This document shows positions 1 through 13,922 of a DNA stretch of 64,000 nt, piece by piece (within the stretch, counting starts at the first letter, position 1; every line of letters starts with the position of its first letter). The stretch is from Astur gentilis. Lineage: Eukaryota; Chordata; Aves; Accipitriformes; Accipitridae. The position numbers were made by a program, and so were the translations under genes. The stretch is from assembly GCF_929443795.1 (NCBI RefSeq), contig NC_064891.1, forward strand, positions 36,474,001 to 36,538,000, read 5' to 3'. The notes under the pieces are model-generated. The model did no database searches, was not told the DNA's origin, and saw nothing but the letters and a program-made list of their open reading frames with translations.

Positions 1-3000
1 TCTGGCAGGGAAGCAGGGAAGTATCCAGAGAATTTGCCTGAGTAGTTCTCCTAGAGATGCTGGTTTCTCTTCCCTGTTCTGCACTGCAGTGACACTCGTG
101 GTTACGTTGCACTTTGGCTTGAACAGCCATGGCTTTCATTGTAGTTGCTTGATTAGCTGTGTATTGCCTGCTTCTCATACTGTTCCTCCCTGGTCACTCT
201 GAAAGCTGTAGCACCCTTCTTCAATAAGGTAGCAGGGATGCAGTTTGCTGTCTTTAAGATAAGTGATCTTGCAGTGGGAACGCTTCTGCAGGATTTTTCT
301 GAAATGTTTACTTATAAAGGAGTTATAAGAGCAGCTTGGGTGGGGTTTCAGTCATTCCTACTCCAAACTTGATTGTCAGTCACCCTGCTCCTCGAGGTTA
401 GCACAAACACTGCTGCTGTTAGCTATAAAAGTTACAGCAGCTGCTTCATAAGCCTTCTGTCTTGCTACTGACTTAATTCACTGTATTTTTTATTCTGTCA
501 GTGAAAAGTATCAATATAATATATGTGCATACTACTAGAAAAAAGGTGAGTTGGTTGCATGCATTACCTTTGGCTGGCTGCTTCAGCCAGCAAAATGTAT
601 CTGAGGTCACAATATCGAGGCCAGAGCCATTCTGAAGCCCCAGGGAAACAAGGGAAGGATGTTTGAATTACCAGCAGGAGACAGGCAGGCAGCTTTATTT
701 TTTGGCTTGTACCTGTTAAGAAACCTGGTATCTCTCTGTATCTGTACGCATGTGTGGAAATTACTCCAAAGTGTGTGTCTTTGTATAAGAGGAGAAAGAA
801 AATGTGAAGCAGGTACAAGAAAGTACTATCTACTCGTTATACGCAAAGTTCTCGAAGAGTGCCAACAGGGAGCAACCGTTCGTGCAGAATTTGTATACAG
901 AATACATGGGGCCAGCATGTCAGCTGTTGTAAAGTGATGCTGTGCTCCTGACCTGATCGAATTAAGCTTATGAATGTGTTATGTAGCAAGAATTGGGTTG
1001 TGCATTATCATGGCTGCAGAATGTCACAGTCTTTACCACCTTTTCCTGACTGCTGCGCTAAAAAGCACTGTAAAATAAATACTTGGCATTCATCACTTCA
1101 CATCTGGGTAATGAGTCATTGGCAAAAATGCTTTGGGCAATAGCCCAGTCGGAATTGGAGGGCTGTATTCTCTTCTGCAGCTCTTAGGGCTCTGCTGCAG
1201 TGCTAGCAACTCAGTGCTGCAGTGATGCTCTTTGAGACTTGCTGATAATGTGGTATGATTGACAAAATATTTTGTCAGTTCATTTCTTGCTGTTCTTCAG
1301 GTATTTCTTAGTGTGAACTCTTCCTTGAAGTGTCCCTAGCTTTCATGTCTCTCTTGATAACACGTGAGCAGAGTTTTCTTTTTCTCCTGACTTGTAATTT
1401 GTGGAATTTTAGTCTAGATAGAGCAAGATGAGGACTTGGCTTCTGTTTGTGAACTCTACAGAGCACCAATGGCAAAAGCATTCAGATGATGTGGTGGTAA
1501 TGCTTTTGCAATACTGTAATGGCTTACATGTAACTATCTGATAGATCAGGAACTCGGATATTAACTGCTTTAACCAGTCTCACATCAAAAAGCAGGTGCA
1601 TCGTAGGAGATAACACAGCCTGGTCCATAAAGAAACCTTTTACAGCCTTTGCCTGTTTAGTGTAACAGTATCCGAGGGGGTCTGTTTTATGCCCTCTTCC
1701 TCTTGAAATAGACTTTGGGCTGTGCTGGCGGTTTCGCTGAAGCAAAAGGATTTATTGGTTTCTGTGATCAGGAATATATTTGTTTCTCTACCGCAGTGAT
1801 GAAACTTGAACATATAACATGTAATGCTATCATGTGGCAAGAGCTCAGTATGTGGGTAGTACAGAGGAAGTTACAAACCTTTTCAGTAAGCAATATGGGG
1901 CAGTCAACAGCACTACCCGCTGTTTCTTTTTGTATGAAAAAAGCAGTTGGTCAATGTGTGTATTGAATGGTATGCAACTCCACGGGGTTTTTTTTCTACA
2001 GAATTTAGCACAGAAATGAGGCAGGTGCTGTGAATAGCTTACAGTTAAGCATGTGATAAAAAATAACTGGTGGTATTAGGGACAATTTTTGCCCGAACCT
2101 TTTTGCAAGTAGCTTAGATATTTTTGTTGTGCTACAGCTGTATTCCGAAAGAGTACATCTCTGAGACCTGCCAAATTGTAGGGGGTTTTGTACGTTTGGT
2201 TTCATGACGAGTCTGGGAAATATCTGGAAAGATACCTTGAAAACATTGAAAACATGTGAAGTTTGTTCTGATGCAAATGGTTCCATTTGGTCTCTGGAGT
2301 ATGTGGAAACTCATAGTGCAGACTTATTGGTCATGACTGGTGTTACATACCATCATGAAGCAGGACATGAGGATTGGGAACCCCACCTACATATGGTCTA
2401 TTGAGAATATATATACATATTTCACATGGGAATACTGGAAAGCTGGGAAAAATACTGTCTAGGATTCTAATTAAGATTCCTTGGAGAAAATAAACCAGCT
2501 GTCTTATATGTAGTTCAAGGTATGCTTTGACAGTAAGCGATGCAACAGTGGCCAACTGCAAGGGCCAAGGACATGTGCAAAGTTGCAGGTCCCAAAAAGA
2601 AGTCTGAACTGACTCTGTGTCTTGAACCTGACTTGGAAGGTGAGGGACTCGGAGGTGCATGGCCCAATCTAAAGCCAAGTTCTTTGAAGGTCTGCAGATG
2701 GAAGTGTACCGGAAGAGGCCTGGCTTGGAGCATTTGATTATTATGAATGCCTGAATAACGTTCATACTTAGTCATTGCTCACTTTTAGAGGGGGACTGGC
2801 TTTGGATGCAGTGTATTATGCAATGGTTTTGTCATGTATCAGTGATGATATTAACAGCCTAATGCTAAACAGGTTCTGAGGAAATGAGGAGGAAAAAAAA
2901 ATGACTTACTATATTTACCCTGAAACAAGATTCAATCTGCCACTGTATTTAATGCTATATTTTTCATTATCTCACAAGCATATGTTGGAACCGCTACAGA

Positions 3001-3876
3001 TGATGGTTAGCTGCTGGGCAGAGCTATCATCAATGCTTTCCATCTTTATTTTAATAAGAGGAACGAGCAAATTGTTTGTGACCTTTGTCAAGGGCTTCCT
3101 GGAAGACAAGAAACCTAGCTGCAACAGAATCACTAGCCTGGAGCCCTGCTGAATATTCAAAGCTTTAGCCTTGAATAAAATGTGCTGTAACAAAGCCATT
3201 GTGTCTGATGGAGCCATGTCTACTACAAAAGAACAGGGAATCTAACAGCAAAAGTTAAATCTTTTCTTTCTTCCTTACACTTCTGGAACAATGTCGGCAA
3301 TATGCTGTTTTGTTTAACTGCTCTGAAAAATGCATGTTCAAGGCAGGAAGCTTAAAATTTTATTTCCTTGACAGCTGTCTCATCACGCATATGCTTCTGT
3401 GGAAAAAAAAATGTGGGCTTTTGGTTTTTTAGGAAATAAAAAGCTGACATATGTGCTCTTCGTGTCTGTCGTGTAAGGGACCTATCCCCTATGGCCGGCA
3501 GCATTTAGGACCAGGGAGATGCCATTTTTAGATACCTCAGACAACGAGAGCCTTCTGTGAAGCTAAGCACATGATATGGTATCAAGTGAGTAAGAATTCT
3601 GAGGCATGAATGGGGCTGTATGTCCTGAAGAACAGGGATGGTAGAAAAGGCCTTCCTGGAATGGAGGGGGTTCCTAAAGATTGCTCCTGCCTGTGCCTAG
3701 AGTATTGGGTGAAAGTTTCATAGCCTTATATAGTCTGTAAGATAAGATACGGGAAGACTTGATCCTGGTGTTTGTATCAAAGCCTTGATTTAAATCTCGG
3801 TGGTGTTGAGGCGTTTCATTAATTCCAGAGGCACTGCCTGATGCAGTGATCAGGGTGTTTCTGATTAGATGTGCTT
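1..3876. other. non-coding, no gene recognised
   Basis: Unique sequence with only short chance reading frames, the longest being a 140-codon minus-strand frame at 2,343-2,765 with no family resemblance. A mildly AT-rich complex stretch at 2,800-3,215 could be conserved. No repeat recognised. Confidence 0.7.
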
Positions 3877-3955
3877 AAAAAAACCAAACCCAACACAAAC
3901 ACTCCAACTCTCCCCAACCCCCAAAACCAACAAAAACAAACTAGAAAAACCAAAT
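3877..3955. repeat. A/C-rich low-complexity tract
   Basis: About 80 bases almost entirely A and C (AAACCAAACCCAACAC and similar). It is the complement-strand form of the G/T tracts seen elsewhere in the window. Confidence 0.85.
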
Positions 3956-6276
3956 CAGTAATACAGGGGCATTATGGCCAGTCTGTAGGCTCCCTGTGGT
4001 AGCCACTCCAGGGACTTGAATCATCCCTCAACAGTAATTGTTTCGACATTTTTATTTCTGCAGTTGTGAGTAGTTTGTAGAGATGGAAGATGTACCAGAT
4101 GCTGTCTTCAGATTCAGGTATAGACTTTCCAGGTGACCTGAGACAAAACGCTTCATTGTGGATGTTTATTTCAGCCAAAGACTTAATCAAATCAGAGCTT
4201 CCAAGGACCATTTCCTATATAGCGAAAGTAAAATAGACAGTGGAAGTGATAATACATTAAATAACACAGGCAAAACTGAGAAATATTTGCTGGATTTCTT
4301 ACAGCTGATGAAGTTTTGACATATTATCAGGGTAATGCAAATGCAGGGATTGCTATTTTGCAGGATACTAGGGTTGGAGCTGGGGGCAGGCAGTGACTTG
4401 TAAACCTTCAGAGTTCTATGAGTGAATGAGCAGTTCAGTTTACTGGTTTGTGCTAGTGGATCTTGAGATGAGGGATGAAACCATGTCTGTGGCTAAGGTA
4501 CATAGAAAGGCCTGTGATATGGGTGGGCTGGTGAGCTTGGCAAGGTTTCTGTGGGGCTATTATGGGGTGGGTATATTATCTACATACATACCCAGTTTTG
4601 GGTTCTCTGCATCTTGGAAAGCAGATTCTGTTTCATCTCTTTCAGCTTACCCTTTTTAAACTTAGTAGCTGTTACAGAACGGTACTTGTAGCTCCTGGAG
4701 AGTGCTTTTCTCCAAGGAGGAAATAATTTACATCCATATCTTGCCTTTTCTAGATATATCTCCACTATCTAGGTCAATCTCATTGCTGGACATAGGCTGA
4801 GAAATGGAAGTTAGCATTGTTGTGGGAGATGGAGTATGACAGACCTCTTGGAATAGGTTCAGGCTTAGCAGTAATACCTCCAACAAAATGGTGACTGGGT
4901 GTGAAGAGGGATGAACATTCAGATAAAGAAATAAACTTGGGTTGCCGTTCCCAGCTGGATGCTAAGCCAAAGTCAAGAACAGAACAGGACTCCCAAGCCA
5001 AGTAGCAAAAGTAGGCCAGTAATTTCTGCAATAGAGTTGCATCTCTGTTTCTGTACTGTGTGTTTTACGACTAGTGCTAAACTTGAGTTAAATTTCTGTA
5101 TGCTAGATATTAATTACTTAAGCTACTTTCTGAATTAAGTATTGTATGTAAGCACAGCCCCTTCTTTACTTCCCCAGGATAAATGAGTACTGTTGTGTGC
5201 GTGCTTGAGCAAATACGTCCCTAGCTGTTCATCTTTATATATGGTGACTGACTCAATGTCTACACTTTCATGAGATGGTACAAGGTCGTTACTGGGGCAC
5301 CATTGTCATAGTTAAATGACTTTATTTTGGCATCATCTCCTTATTGGTCTCTGAAATCTTAAGTTATGTTTCTTTTCTGCACGTGATACTCTGGTGCATT
5401 GACACTAGTACTTTGCTCAGTACTATATCGTCACGGACTTTGAGTGAAATTCCTTGTGGGCATCTAAGAAAGTACAGTTATAAATGCTGACTTAAACAGG
5501 CTCTTGTGGAGCCTGGGCCACTGGAGCTTGAAAATGTGATTTCAGAAGTGCTACTTAGTTATTCTTGTATTGGGGTAATGGCCCAGCAAAATCGAGGCAC
5601 GGTGTCTTGCCATCTGTGGTAGCGAACTTGTGTACACAGTGGGGTTTTCCCTGACCTGGTGTCTGTGGCCACTCATTGGGGTGGTGATAAAAAAATGGCT
5701 GTCCGATACAAAGTTTCGTGGCAGCAGTTAGTAGTGTGCTGCGCCAAGTCGTTCTGCATTTTGTTCATTTCCTGTGAACTGATCATGGTTTTTGTTCGCA
5801 AAGGGCTTCTGTAAAATAGATAAGGAAGGTGCCCTGAATTGCCTTTGCAAAACAAAGTGTCTGTGACCCAGAATGCCGAAGCTCTCAAGTCACTTTTCGG
5901 CACCTTATTCTGGAAGGCTTCAAACTATTTCTTGCACCTGTGAATTGCTGGTGCCATTTACTAGGATTATTCTCATGTTTGAGGCTTCAGAAGTAGCATG
6001 TCTGAAAACGAGGGAGTCTACACGATTATTTCTGGCATTAATGCTTCTGTGCAAAACCATCTGGTGGAAAGCTTGGAGTGCTGAATGAAAGGTGTAAACC
6101 TGGATTAGCACTGATAAGGTTTTCTATTGCGTTTGGCTCATTCACGTCTCACTGGATGTTATCCAGGTTCCCTTAGAAGAGCCAAGATGGCCATCATACA
6201 GTGTAATGCCATATGTTAAGATTCATATGACATATTACCTAAAACTCATGAATTATTATACTGTGTCTCTTTACAG

Positions 6277-6376
6277 GGCTGTGATTAGAAATGTTTATGT
6301 AAATGCACCTTCCAAGGAAAAATGGCACATGATGTTAAACAACAGTATGCATGGCAGCTCTAATGAGATCCTTTGA
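6277..6376 (+). other. possible short exon or conserved element
   Basis: A pyrimidine-rich tract and acceptor (CTGTGTCTCTTTACAG, AG at 6,275-6,276) are followed by a 32-codon open block, codons from 6,278, ending at TGA 6,374-6,376. The translation starts AVIRNVYVNAPSKEK and contains two MM/NN pairs near its middle. I do not recognise it. Thirty-two open codons arise easily by chance (about one in five per frame), so the splice acceptor and protein-like composition are the only support. The surrounding 6,160-6,450 also looks like an AT-rich conserved non-coding block, an equally good explanation. Confidence 0.15.
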
Positions 6377-7917
6377 CTCAGGATGTTGCCTTGAAAACAA
6401 TCTGATCCCAGTATAATGAGAAATTAATGTCCTTTTTTAAATGCACCGATCTGAGATGAGGTTTCTGCTGGGGCTGGCATCGCTGGGGAGAATACTCTGC
6501 ATACTCTAGTAACAAGAGGAAAGAAAATGATTGAGACACAAAACTGCAGAACGTACCGTTCTGTGAATTAGAAGTACCTGATCTTAGAGTTGTGGTACAT
6601 CTCGCTGTAGTGCATTTTTATAAGCTGATTTGGACTGGACTCGGGGCATGCGTTCCACCCGTCACACTTTTAATTGGTAGGTTTCAGGAAGACTGTTTAT
6701 GGAACAATTCAAAGCGATGGTTGCCTATTATTCAAGTCACTTGGAGGAGAAACTGCCTCTGTAAAAATCCAGCTTTGCCAGAACTTCCCAATGATTGTCT
6801 TAGTGCTGTGGCCCTCTCTGGAAACAGGCGGCTGTTATAAAGTCCTTGCCTGTGGGATTTCCTTGGATGTGTAAGTTTTTGGTCCTGATGTTCTGTCTGT
6901 GTCACGTGACAGAAATTCCATATGCACACATGTATGTATAGACACATGTCACATTTGATATATATGACCATGAGACAAAGATTTTACTTGGGCTTTTAAA
7001 ATGCTTCCCATAAAAGTGAAGAAGTTATTCCTCTGTTTAATTCCTGTTTTTCAGGTGTAACTTAACGCATCTTGAATTCTGCCAGTGATAGGAAGGTGTC
7101 ACATGCCCAATTAAGTTAGCTGTAGATTTTATTAATTGCTGCTTCAAAGACGGATACAGAAATCGAGTGAGCAAAGATGAATATGCTTAGTTAGAAAGCT
7201 AACCACTGAGCTCAATATTTGTGTATTTGAAAAAAACCTCACCATAAATAATGAGTCAGACAGTTCTTTTAAGTATCAAAACAGAGGCTATAACAATTCA
7301 GACTAGACATTGGATTAAAAAAAAAGAACAGGGACCCGTTTAATGCTGAGAATAATGTGGGGTGTTTTTTTGGTCCAACAACAATAGATTTTTCAAATCA
7401 GATGAAAGGATCCAATCATTCTAATTATCACTAAGTCACTTTCTCTCCCTGAGAGATTATATCCGAGCTTTGTAGTGGGTATAACTGTACTTCGCCTTCT
7501 CATGTAATCTGTTGCAGTATTTGAGAAGACTAATATAATGCAAAATGGTAAAGATGTAGAAGGAGGTGTTGTATCAGTTTTGAATCAAAGCATTGAAAGA
7601 AGCAGGCAAACCATTGGTTCATTTTGAAGTGCATAACATAAGTTATTAGATTGTGACTTCGACTCATCCTTCACATTGGGTGTCTGCAAAACGGGCCCCC
7701 TCTGTTGACTCTGCAAACCGTGATGTCTGCTTTGACTTTACTCAAGTTACTTTCTCCGATACCTGTGCAAATGCACAGTGCTGCTGCATGTGCACTGTTG
7801 TATTTTCTTACGCGTATGTATGTATTGCACATGGGTACCTGTAGCTGCCTTTTCTTGTCATCCTCACATAGGCATCAATGGGCGTGTTCCCAAGGCTCAG
7901 TGTTGCCACAGGATCAG

Positions 7918-7939
7918 CTCTCACATGATTATGTGAGAG
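7918..7939. repeat. short perfect inverted repeat
   Basis: CTCTCACAT and ATGTGAGAG form a nine-base perfect stem around a GATT loop. An isolated hairpin of this size is expected by chance in 64 kb, and no RNA gene is implied. Confidence 0.7.
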
Positions 7940-8317
7940 ATCAGCATGATCGGCTGTCACTGATTTCACTGACATCTGTCCCCACAGTGAGACGAGCTGC
8001 AACATGAATTATTGAAGACGTACGCATGCAGATCTGTGTCATGATTACGCCAAACAATACGCTTTGCCACACTCCAGAGAGCTGAGGAGAGCCATGTGGA
8101 CAGCTGCTTTAACCCTTTTTGACAATCTGTTAGCATTTTTCAAGCACAGGAACTTTCTGGGGGTTTGTAAAACTTGGGTAGCCTAAGTCTTTTCTCCCTG
8201 TTCTAAACTGCTGTTGCATGTTTATTGTCTGAAGGCTTTCCTCTCTGCAAGGCTTTGTAAAACAAGTCATTTGAATCTTGATAGGAGGACTTGATCTTAC
8301 GACAGCCTGAAAACGTT

Positions 8318-8394
8318 GGACCTGATCCAGCAAAGGAAGTAAGGCCCTGGTTAAGTTTAACCACCTAGCGTTAAGCGTGAGACTCAACTTGAAA
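8318..8394. repeat. old palindromic interspersed repeat, copy 1
   Basis: Begins GACCTGATCCAGCAAAGGAA and continues with GTTAAGTTTAACCACCT and GCGTTAAGC. It matches the reverse complement of the block at 13,923-14,020, which gives GACCTGATTCAACAAAGC and then CTTTAAGCATCTGAGTAG. Both resemble a widespread, very old sauropsid repeat whose consensus is a long imperfect palindrome beginning near GATCCTGCAAA. Only one arm is well preserved here. The kind of element is not known to me; a non-autonomous DNA transposon is plausible. Confidence 0.5.
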
Positions 8395-10046
8395 AGCTCT
8401 GGGGGGCTATGAGTGCTTGGAACTCTGCATGACTGTCTGAGTTAAATGCGTTAGGACTCAGTCTTGAACAATAATCAACTTGTTGATTTCCATCATTGGG
8501 CAGATTTATAACCCATGCTGTACTACCACAACATGGCAGCTATTTGTAGTTGCTTGTCTCAATAGCGTGTAGGATTGTTCACAAGTCGCAAAAAGAAATT
8601 ACAGCTACATGTACATATGTGGCAGCAGTTACCAGCTTTGGAGGTGCTGCAGCAGAAATAAACCACAGGAAGAGGTTTGAAGGAGAAGTCTTTTGATAAG
8701 AGAATTCTTTATACTTACTCTGTGCATTGAGTTTAAGGCAGAAGAAAACACAAAGGCAATAACATCCAGAAGAGATAAGTACTAAATAATTAAAAAAATG
8801 AAATTATTAAATAGGAAATAACTGAAGTTATCCTTTAGATGACTAGAAGTCTAATACGATAAGGCACAAACATCTGTGTGAATAACTTGTTCTTAGTGTT
8901 GGTGGAGCTGTGGAACTATTCAGCCTTTGAACAGATAGTATTCTGTTGAGGATGATTTGGGTAGGCTGCTTTAGCAGCTGCACTTAGAATGCAGAGGAAG
9001 AAAAGGGGGTTGGTTATCGATACATAAGGTGAGAAAGTGTGGTTTGTGCAGAAACGGTCTTGGTAAAGAAGCAGCTAGTTTACAGTTTGATGGGATGTGC
9101 GACATGGGGAGAACCTGTAATGACTGCAGGATAAGGAGGCAGGTGTCTTGTGAAGGGCTGAGCAGTGATGCTGTGGGAGGGTTGTCTCATGAGTGCTGTT
9201 TGTGGTATCTTGTCCTATTGACTGTCAGTCAGGCACTTGCACACTGTTGCCATATAGTGGGCATGGTGCCATTTCCTTCTTTGTGGAAATGCTAATTTGT
9301 ATTTTTGGTACTGTTTTCAATAACTTTCGTAACATTTACTGATGAGTAAAGAATGCTGACCTTGTCCTGTCATTAGTCATGCTGTGACTTGAGGACTTAT
9401 GGGCAAGAGGATACATTTTAGGGATCTGTAATTTTGCACAAAATGTTGTTCACAGTGCAGTTGAACCGTTAGTTGAGAAAGTGAAAGCAGTTTAAGATGT
9501 TTGTATAAACCTCCTCTCCCTGATTGCAAATCTCCCCTGCAGTTCCACTGCATGAAGAATGGCTCAGTGTAATGACAGAGGTTAAAAAATTTCTTGTAAT
9601 GGAGAAGGGAATAATATCACCTGGGGAGTTTTGCAGGTTTCAGTGGCAGAATGTTTTGCTGACTTCATGTCAGTACAATTAGAGGGACTGGTGAAGAGAG
9701 AGGTGGGAAAATGGTTAGGAAGTTCATGAGCTGATGTCACTGGCAGGCTATTAGTGACATCATTAATAGACTGTAAGGAGTTTATTTTCAAGCCTAGAAA
9801 TTTGGAAACTTTCATCTAGCTTAAGTAGTGCTTAATTTCATGAGGTGGTTAGTAGACATGTCTGACGGATACCTCAAGTCTTTTTGCTGATGATAAGCTG
9901 ATAGAGACATTTGAGTATCAAACTACCTATACTGTAAAATGAGCTTGAGTAAAGCTCGCTTTTTTTAACCCCTAGTTAAGTAAGCAACTTTAGAGCCTGT
10001 CTATGTGTAAGATTAAGCTGCCTTTCCGGTTTCAGTGCAACTTAAG

Positions 10047-10080
10047 CATATATTTAAGTGAATCAGGTGCATATGGGCCC
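10047..10080. repeat. possible short fragment of the palindromic repeat
   Basis: ACTTAAGCATATATTTAAG followed by TGAATCAGGTGCATATGGG resembles the right-arm end of the 13,923 copy (AAGTGCTTTGTTGAATCAGG). It is short and weak. Confidence 0.25.
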
Positions 10081-10453
10081 ACTCTCATGACCATGGAAGT
10101 CTGTGGAAGGCTTTGTGTTAATTTGCAATGGGGCCTTTTGTGCTTTGAGTGCCTCTGCCTCACCAAACCTCTGTGCTAGCTTCATAATTAAAGGGTTATT
10201 TAGAGCCGTGTGTGGCTTTGTGAGAATTTGACTCCACAGAGAGCTGCGGATAGGTAAGGAGAAGCAAACAGTAGCCTTTACCCTATTAAACAACCTTACT
10301 GTGATTATAATAGTTCTCACCAGCATATCTAAAGAAGCTTTTATCTGCTGGTTTAGTTTACAGAAATGAACAATATTGGTGGATTTCGCTTCATGCTCAG
10401 TGTAGGTTATTGGTTATTCTGTGTTAGTTCATAATGAGTGGACTGCTTTGGAT

Positions 10454-10489
10454 GTTGTTGTGTTTTTTGTGTTTTTTTTGTTTGTTTTT
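10454..10489. repeat. T/G-rich low-complexity tract
   Basis: GTTGTTGTG followed by T runs broken by single Gs. Confidence 0.8.
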
Positions 10490-10764
10490 AATCTCACCAT
10501 TTTCTGCTCCCATGCAATAGATATTGTTTCAACCAAAGACTTACTATGTCTCAAACGCTGTCAAAAGGAGAGGATGAGCTCCCTTAAAGGGCTTAGCAGA
10601 AGTCAGATGCGGCATTCCACCTTCTTGCAGGAATAATTATAATCCAGATCCTTGGACACAGTATTGTGCATCAGAAGCTATGAATATTTGGAGCTTTGCG
10701 GGAATGGATTATTTGCTCTAAATATACTCAGAGTAATTGTATAGCTCATATCCAGCAGGTCAGG

Positions 10765-10788
10765 ATTACAGATTTCATTACAGATTTC
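10765..10788. repeat. 12-base tandem duplication
   Basis: ATTACAGATTTC occurs twice in perfect tandem (10,765-10,776 and 10,777-10,788), a probable replication-slippage duplication. Confidence 0.9.
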
Positions 10789-11287
10789 AGAGATTGGAAG
10801 CCTTTATACAATTACTGTAAGTCCAACTAAGAGGTAAAATCATTTCCTCAAGATGGAATAGGAGAGGATACTGATCTGACATGACTTTCCCTAGGTTTCA
10901 GTTGCATTAGGAAAACAAGAATCCTTCTTCATTTTCATCTGGTTTCGATATATCCTCAGACATATGGCATATCAGGTGTGATACATGCTTGGATTGTCCT
11001 TCTCTATATCTCTTGAAGATATACAGATCAGTGTTTCTTGGGCCTATGCTTGCTTGATTGCTGCAAGATTCTGTGAACTGTTTTCTTTTGAACTGGCAGT
11101 TAACTGCACGTTTCTTGCAGATTTGTTCTGCAAGAAACCCTGACACCTTGGATTCAGCTTAGTTGCAACACAGAATGGAAAAAAACCCCAAAATATTGAA
11201 GAAACACTATGGGAAACTGTTCTGGGTTATGCGTGCTTTTTGTTTTGATTTTCACCTAATGATTTAGCAGGTTTTTTACATATACGG

Positions 11288-11325
11288 TAAAAAAACCCAA
11301 ACAACAACAAAAAAAAACAACGAAA
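11288..11325. repeat. A/C-rich low-complexity tract
   Basis: AAAAAAACCCAAACAACAAC followed by an A run and AACAACG. Confidence 0.8.
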
Positions 11326-12199
11326 GACTTCCCAAACTACTATTGTTTAATAATTAATTGGGAAGTTCTGCAGTCATGGTGCTTCAGTCACGTGACAGAA
11401 AAAATGCTTCCCTGCCCCCTTCTCTTTCCAAAGTGAATTCAGTCAAAGTATATGGGATGCTACCAGAATGACTTTTTTTGTTTTCTCTGTTATCAGAATC
11501 ACTTTTCTGAAAGGGGGTGAAAATTCTCACTGGAAACATTACACCCAGCTCTGAGTGGCTTTGCTGACACTAGTGGGCCTCTTGATTCGTTGAGGTGCTG
11601 CTAAGTAGGAATTAAGGCATCAAGCTCTGCAAGACCTTGATGCATGTATTATCTTCCTTGGGGAAAATCAGTAGGGGACTGTTGTGTGAATTGAGTTGGC
11701 TACGCCTGTAAAATAAGAGGAACTTCCATTTCAGATGTTCTAGGATACAGGATTACTGTGCGCATGCAGCAGAAACGATGAGACTACAAGAGATTTTTTT
11801 GGACAACTTGCCAATGCGAGGAAAGAGAGCCACTTACTAAAAGCCTTATAAGGCAGGGGAAATATTACAGACAAGTTGGAGGAGGATGTCTACACGTTAG
11901 AAGACATGATTGTTCAGAGACAATTTGCTCTCTATTGCTCTGTGTTAAAAAGTTTTGATAGCAGAGCAGGTGTTTCTGGAACCACGAGGCCAATGGAGCT
12001 GGGACTGAGAACTCGTAACTGTTTATAAATGTAGGATGACAAATACATAATGGGATTATGTGACACTGTTTGCAAAAGAACACTGGATCTAAGAGCTTCT
12101 TCCTTTCACAATATAGTCTTGCTGTATTTTGAAAATGTTCCTGAATTTCCTTTGTAACCAGAATTTATTTTTTAGGAGACAGGGAAAACAGGTTGTTGG

Positions 12200-12288
12200 A
12201 TGGTTTGTTTTTGTTGTTGTTTTTTGGGGTGTTTGGTTTTGGGGTTTTGGTTTTTTGGTTTTTTTTGTTTGGTTTTTTTTTTTTTTTT
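12200..12288. repeat. G/T-rich low-complexity tract
   Basis: About 90 bases of T runs separated by GG or GGGG, for example GGTTTTGGGGTTTTGG, ending in a long T run. It could in principle form a two-layer G-quadruplex on the + strand. Confidence 0.85.
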
Positions 12289-13922
12289 AGTAGCTAGGTG
12301 GCAAATGTTCTTTGTGTGGTCTAATAAATGAGGTTTAACCCAAAAGAGGAAGAAGTCCTTAAGAAGCTATCGGAAGTGCAAACAACAGAGGTAATTCTAA
12401 GGTTCATAGTCAAAGACGAATAAGGGCTGTGTACTGATTATACTTGCTTGAGAGAGTGCAGATGCGCAAATGTTGGACAGACCATTTCTAATGCCTCTGC
12501 ACAGACACCGCTGCTATGCATAGAGAGACTAAAAAAAACCTTTGAAAGGGCTTCGAGTTACACGCGTGCTCAACTGTTGGGTGCCTGAACATAGGCAAAT
12601 GTGACAGCAGTACCGGCACACAGGGATATCCCACATGTAGTGTGAGTGTTTGTGGTGACAGTTCATATTGGGTTATACTATGTGAGAACACACAGAGAAT
12701 GTTGTTGGACAGATTTCCAGGCCCATCGTTGCCTCCTTGTAGAAAGAATAGTGTAGGACTTCTGTATAATTGCAAACAAAGTGACAGATGAACGGATGTG
12801 CCTCTCTAAGCGGATGTCTGTCAAGGGTCTTTCTGTTGGACAGCTCAGTAATATTTTTCAGGAAGATAGCTTTGTGTTTCTGGGAGAATGGGCTGAAAAA
12901 TTGAGGGATAATACCGGGAAAAAGAAAATTTTCTTATGGACTTGAGGTTTTTTTTTTCTTTAAGGATTTGTGCAAAGCATGTGATTTGCACAGCTTTCCC
13001 ACCGGCATCCTCTTCACATGGTATGAACCAGGCCTGTGCTTGGTTCTTTTGGCACATGCTTATCTGTATTATTGTTGGCCGGTGTTGATGTCTTGTGTCT
13101 TCCTTAAAAGAATTAAAAATGTCTTCAGAAGGACCCATTCCCCTGTGCTTACCAACATGAATCTCTTTAAGAAAGGCATGTATTTTATCTGTAACAGAAC
13201 TGAGAACAGGTAACTCTTTAGGACCTGGAGTGGCAGGCAATATTTTGATTTTCTTCTATTCCACGTGAATTAATTGGGATCCAGGTTTTGATGCCAAGTG
13301 GGCAAGCTACATCTTGGTCTGAATATGACGCAAACGCCGGTAGTCAGGGCTTAGAGAAATGGGGTTATTTTTGGTTGTGAAAACAATGATGGTGTAGGAG
13401 CTTCATGATCCTGAAATTCTAGCTGATGCCTGACGGCACTCACGTGCCGAGAAGATATTCCAGGAGGTAGAAGTTGCCAAATCTTTGGGGTGACTTTGCC
13501 AACCTGCAGCATTGCAGTAAACCGGTCCTTCGGCAAATTCAACAGTAGTGGCTGCTGTAAAACTTACCAGCCTGAGGAGCTGCTCAGATCAGTGAAGGCT
13601 CTTGCAGAGCTTTATGTGTTCCTGTCTGAGTAAGAGGACATGGAAATGTCAGAGTATGGCCTAGTAGGCTGAAGGTTGATAGAACAGGGTATTGAATACT
13701 GATGCCAAACCAGAAATAACTGGTTTTACCTAGATGTAAGTCAGTCAGCGTTTATCTGTGTAGCAGGGTGTTGATTTTATGCTTGTCAAAAAGGCAATAC
13801 GCTCACGTAAAAACTAATTAGACTTAATGTTAAGACTGAAGAGACAGAAAGATGGTAGAGACAAATAAATTGTGAACTCTATTACTGTGTGTTAGCTACA
13901 GGCTATAAAGATGCAAGCAGAA

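Larger units (their letters stand above)
3956..8317. other. non-coding, no gene recognised
   Basis: Unique sequence. The only points of note are the possible exon or conserved block at 6,160-6,450 and a short hairpin at 7,918-7,939. All open frames are 100 codons or shorter. Confidence 0.7.
8395..13922. other. non-coding, no gene recognised
   Basis: Unique sequence with low-complexity tracts and a 12-base tandem duplication. A 131-codon minus-strand frame at 12,845-13,240 has no recognisable domain and is probably chance. Confidence 0.7.

Noticed and set aside
2343..2765. 140-codon minus-strand frame
   Set aside because: Chance length for the window, no motif, and competing frames on both strands.
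8039..8052. CATGATTACGCCAA, identical to 14 bases of common cloning-vector lacZ sequence
   Set aside because: The match stops after 14 bases and neither flank resembles vector. I treat it as coincidence, not contamination.
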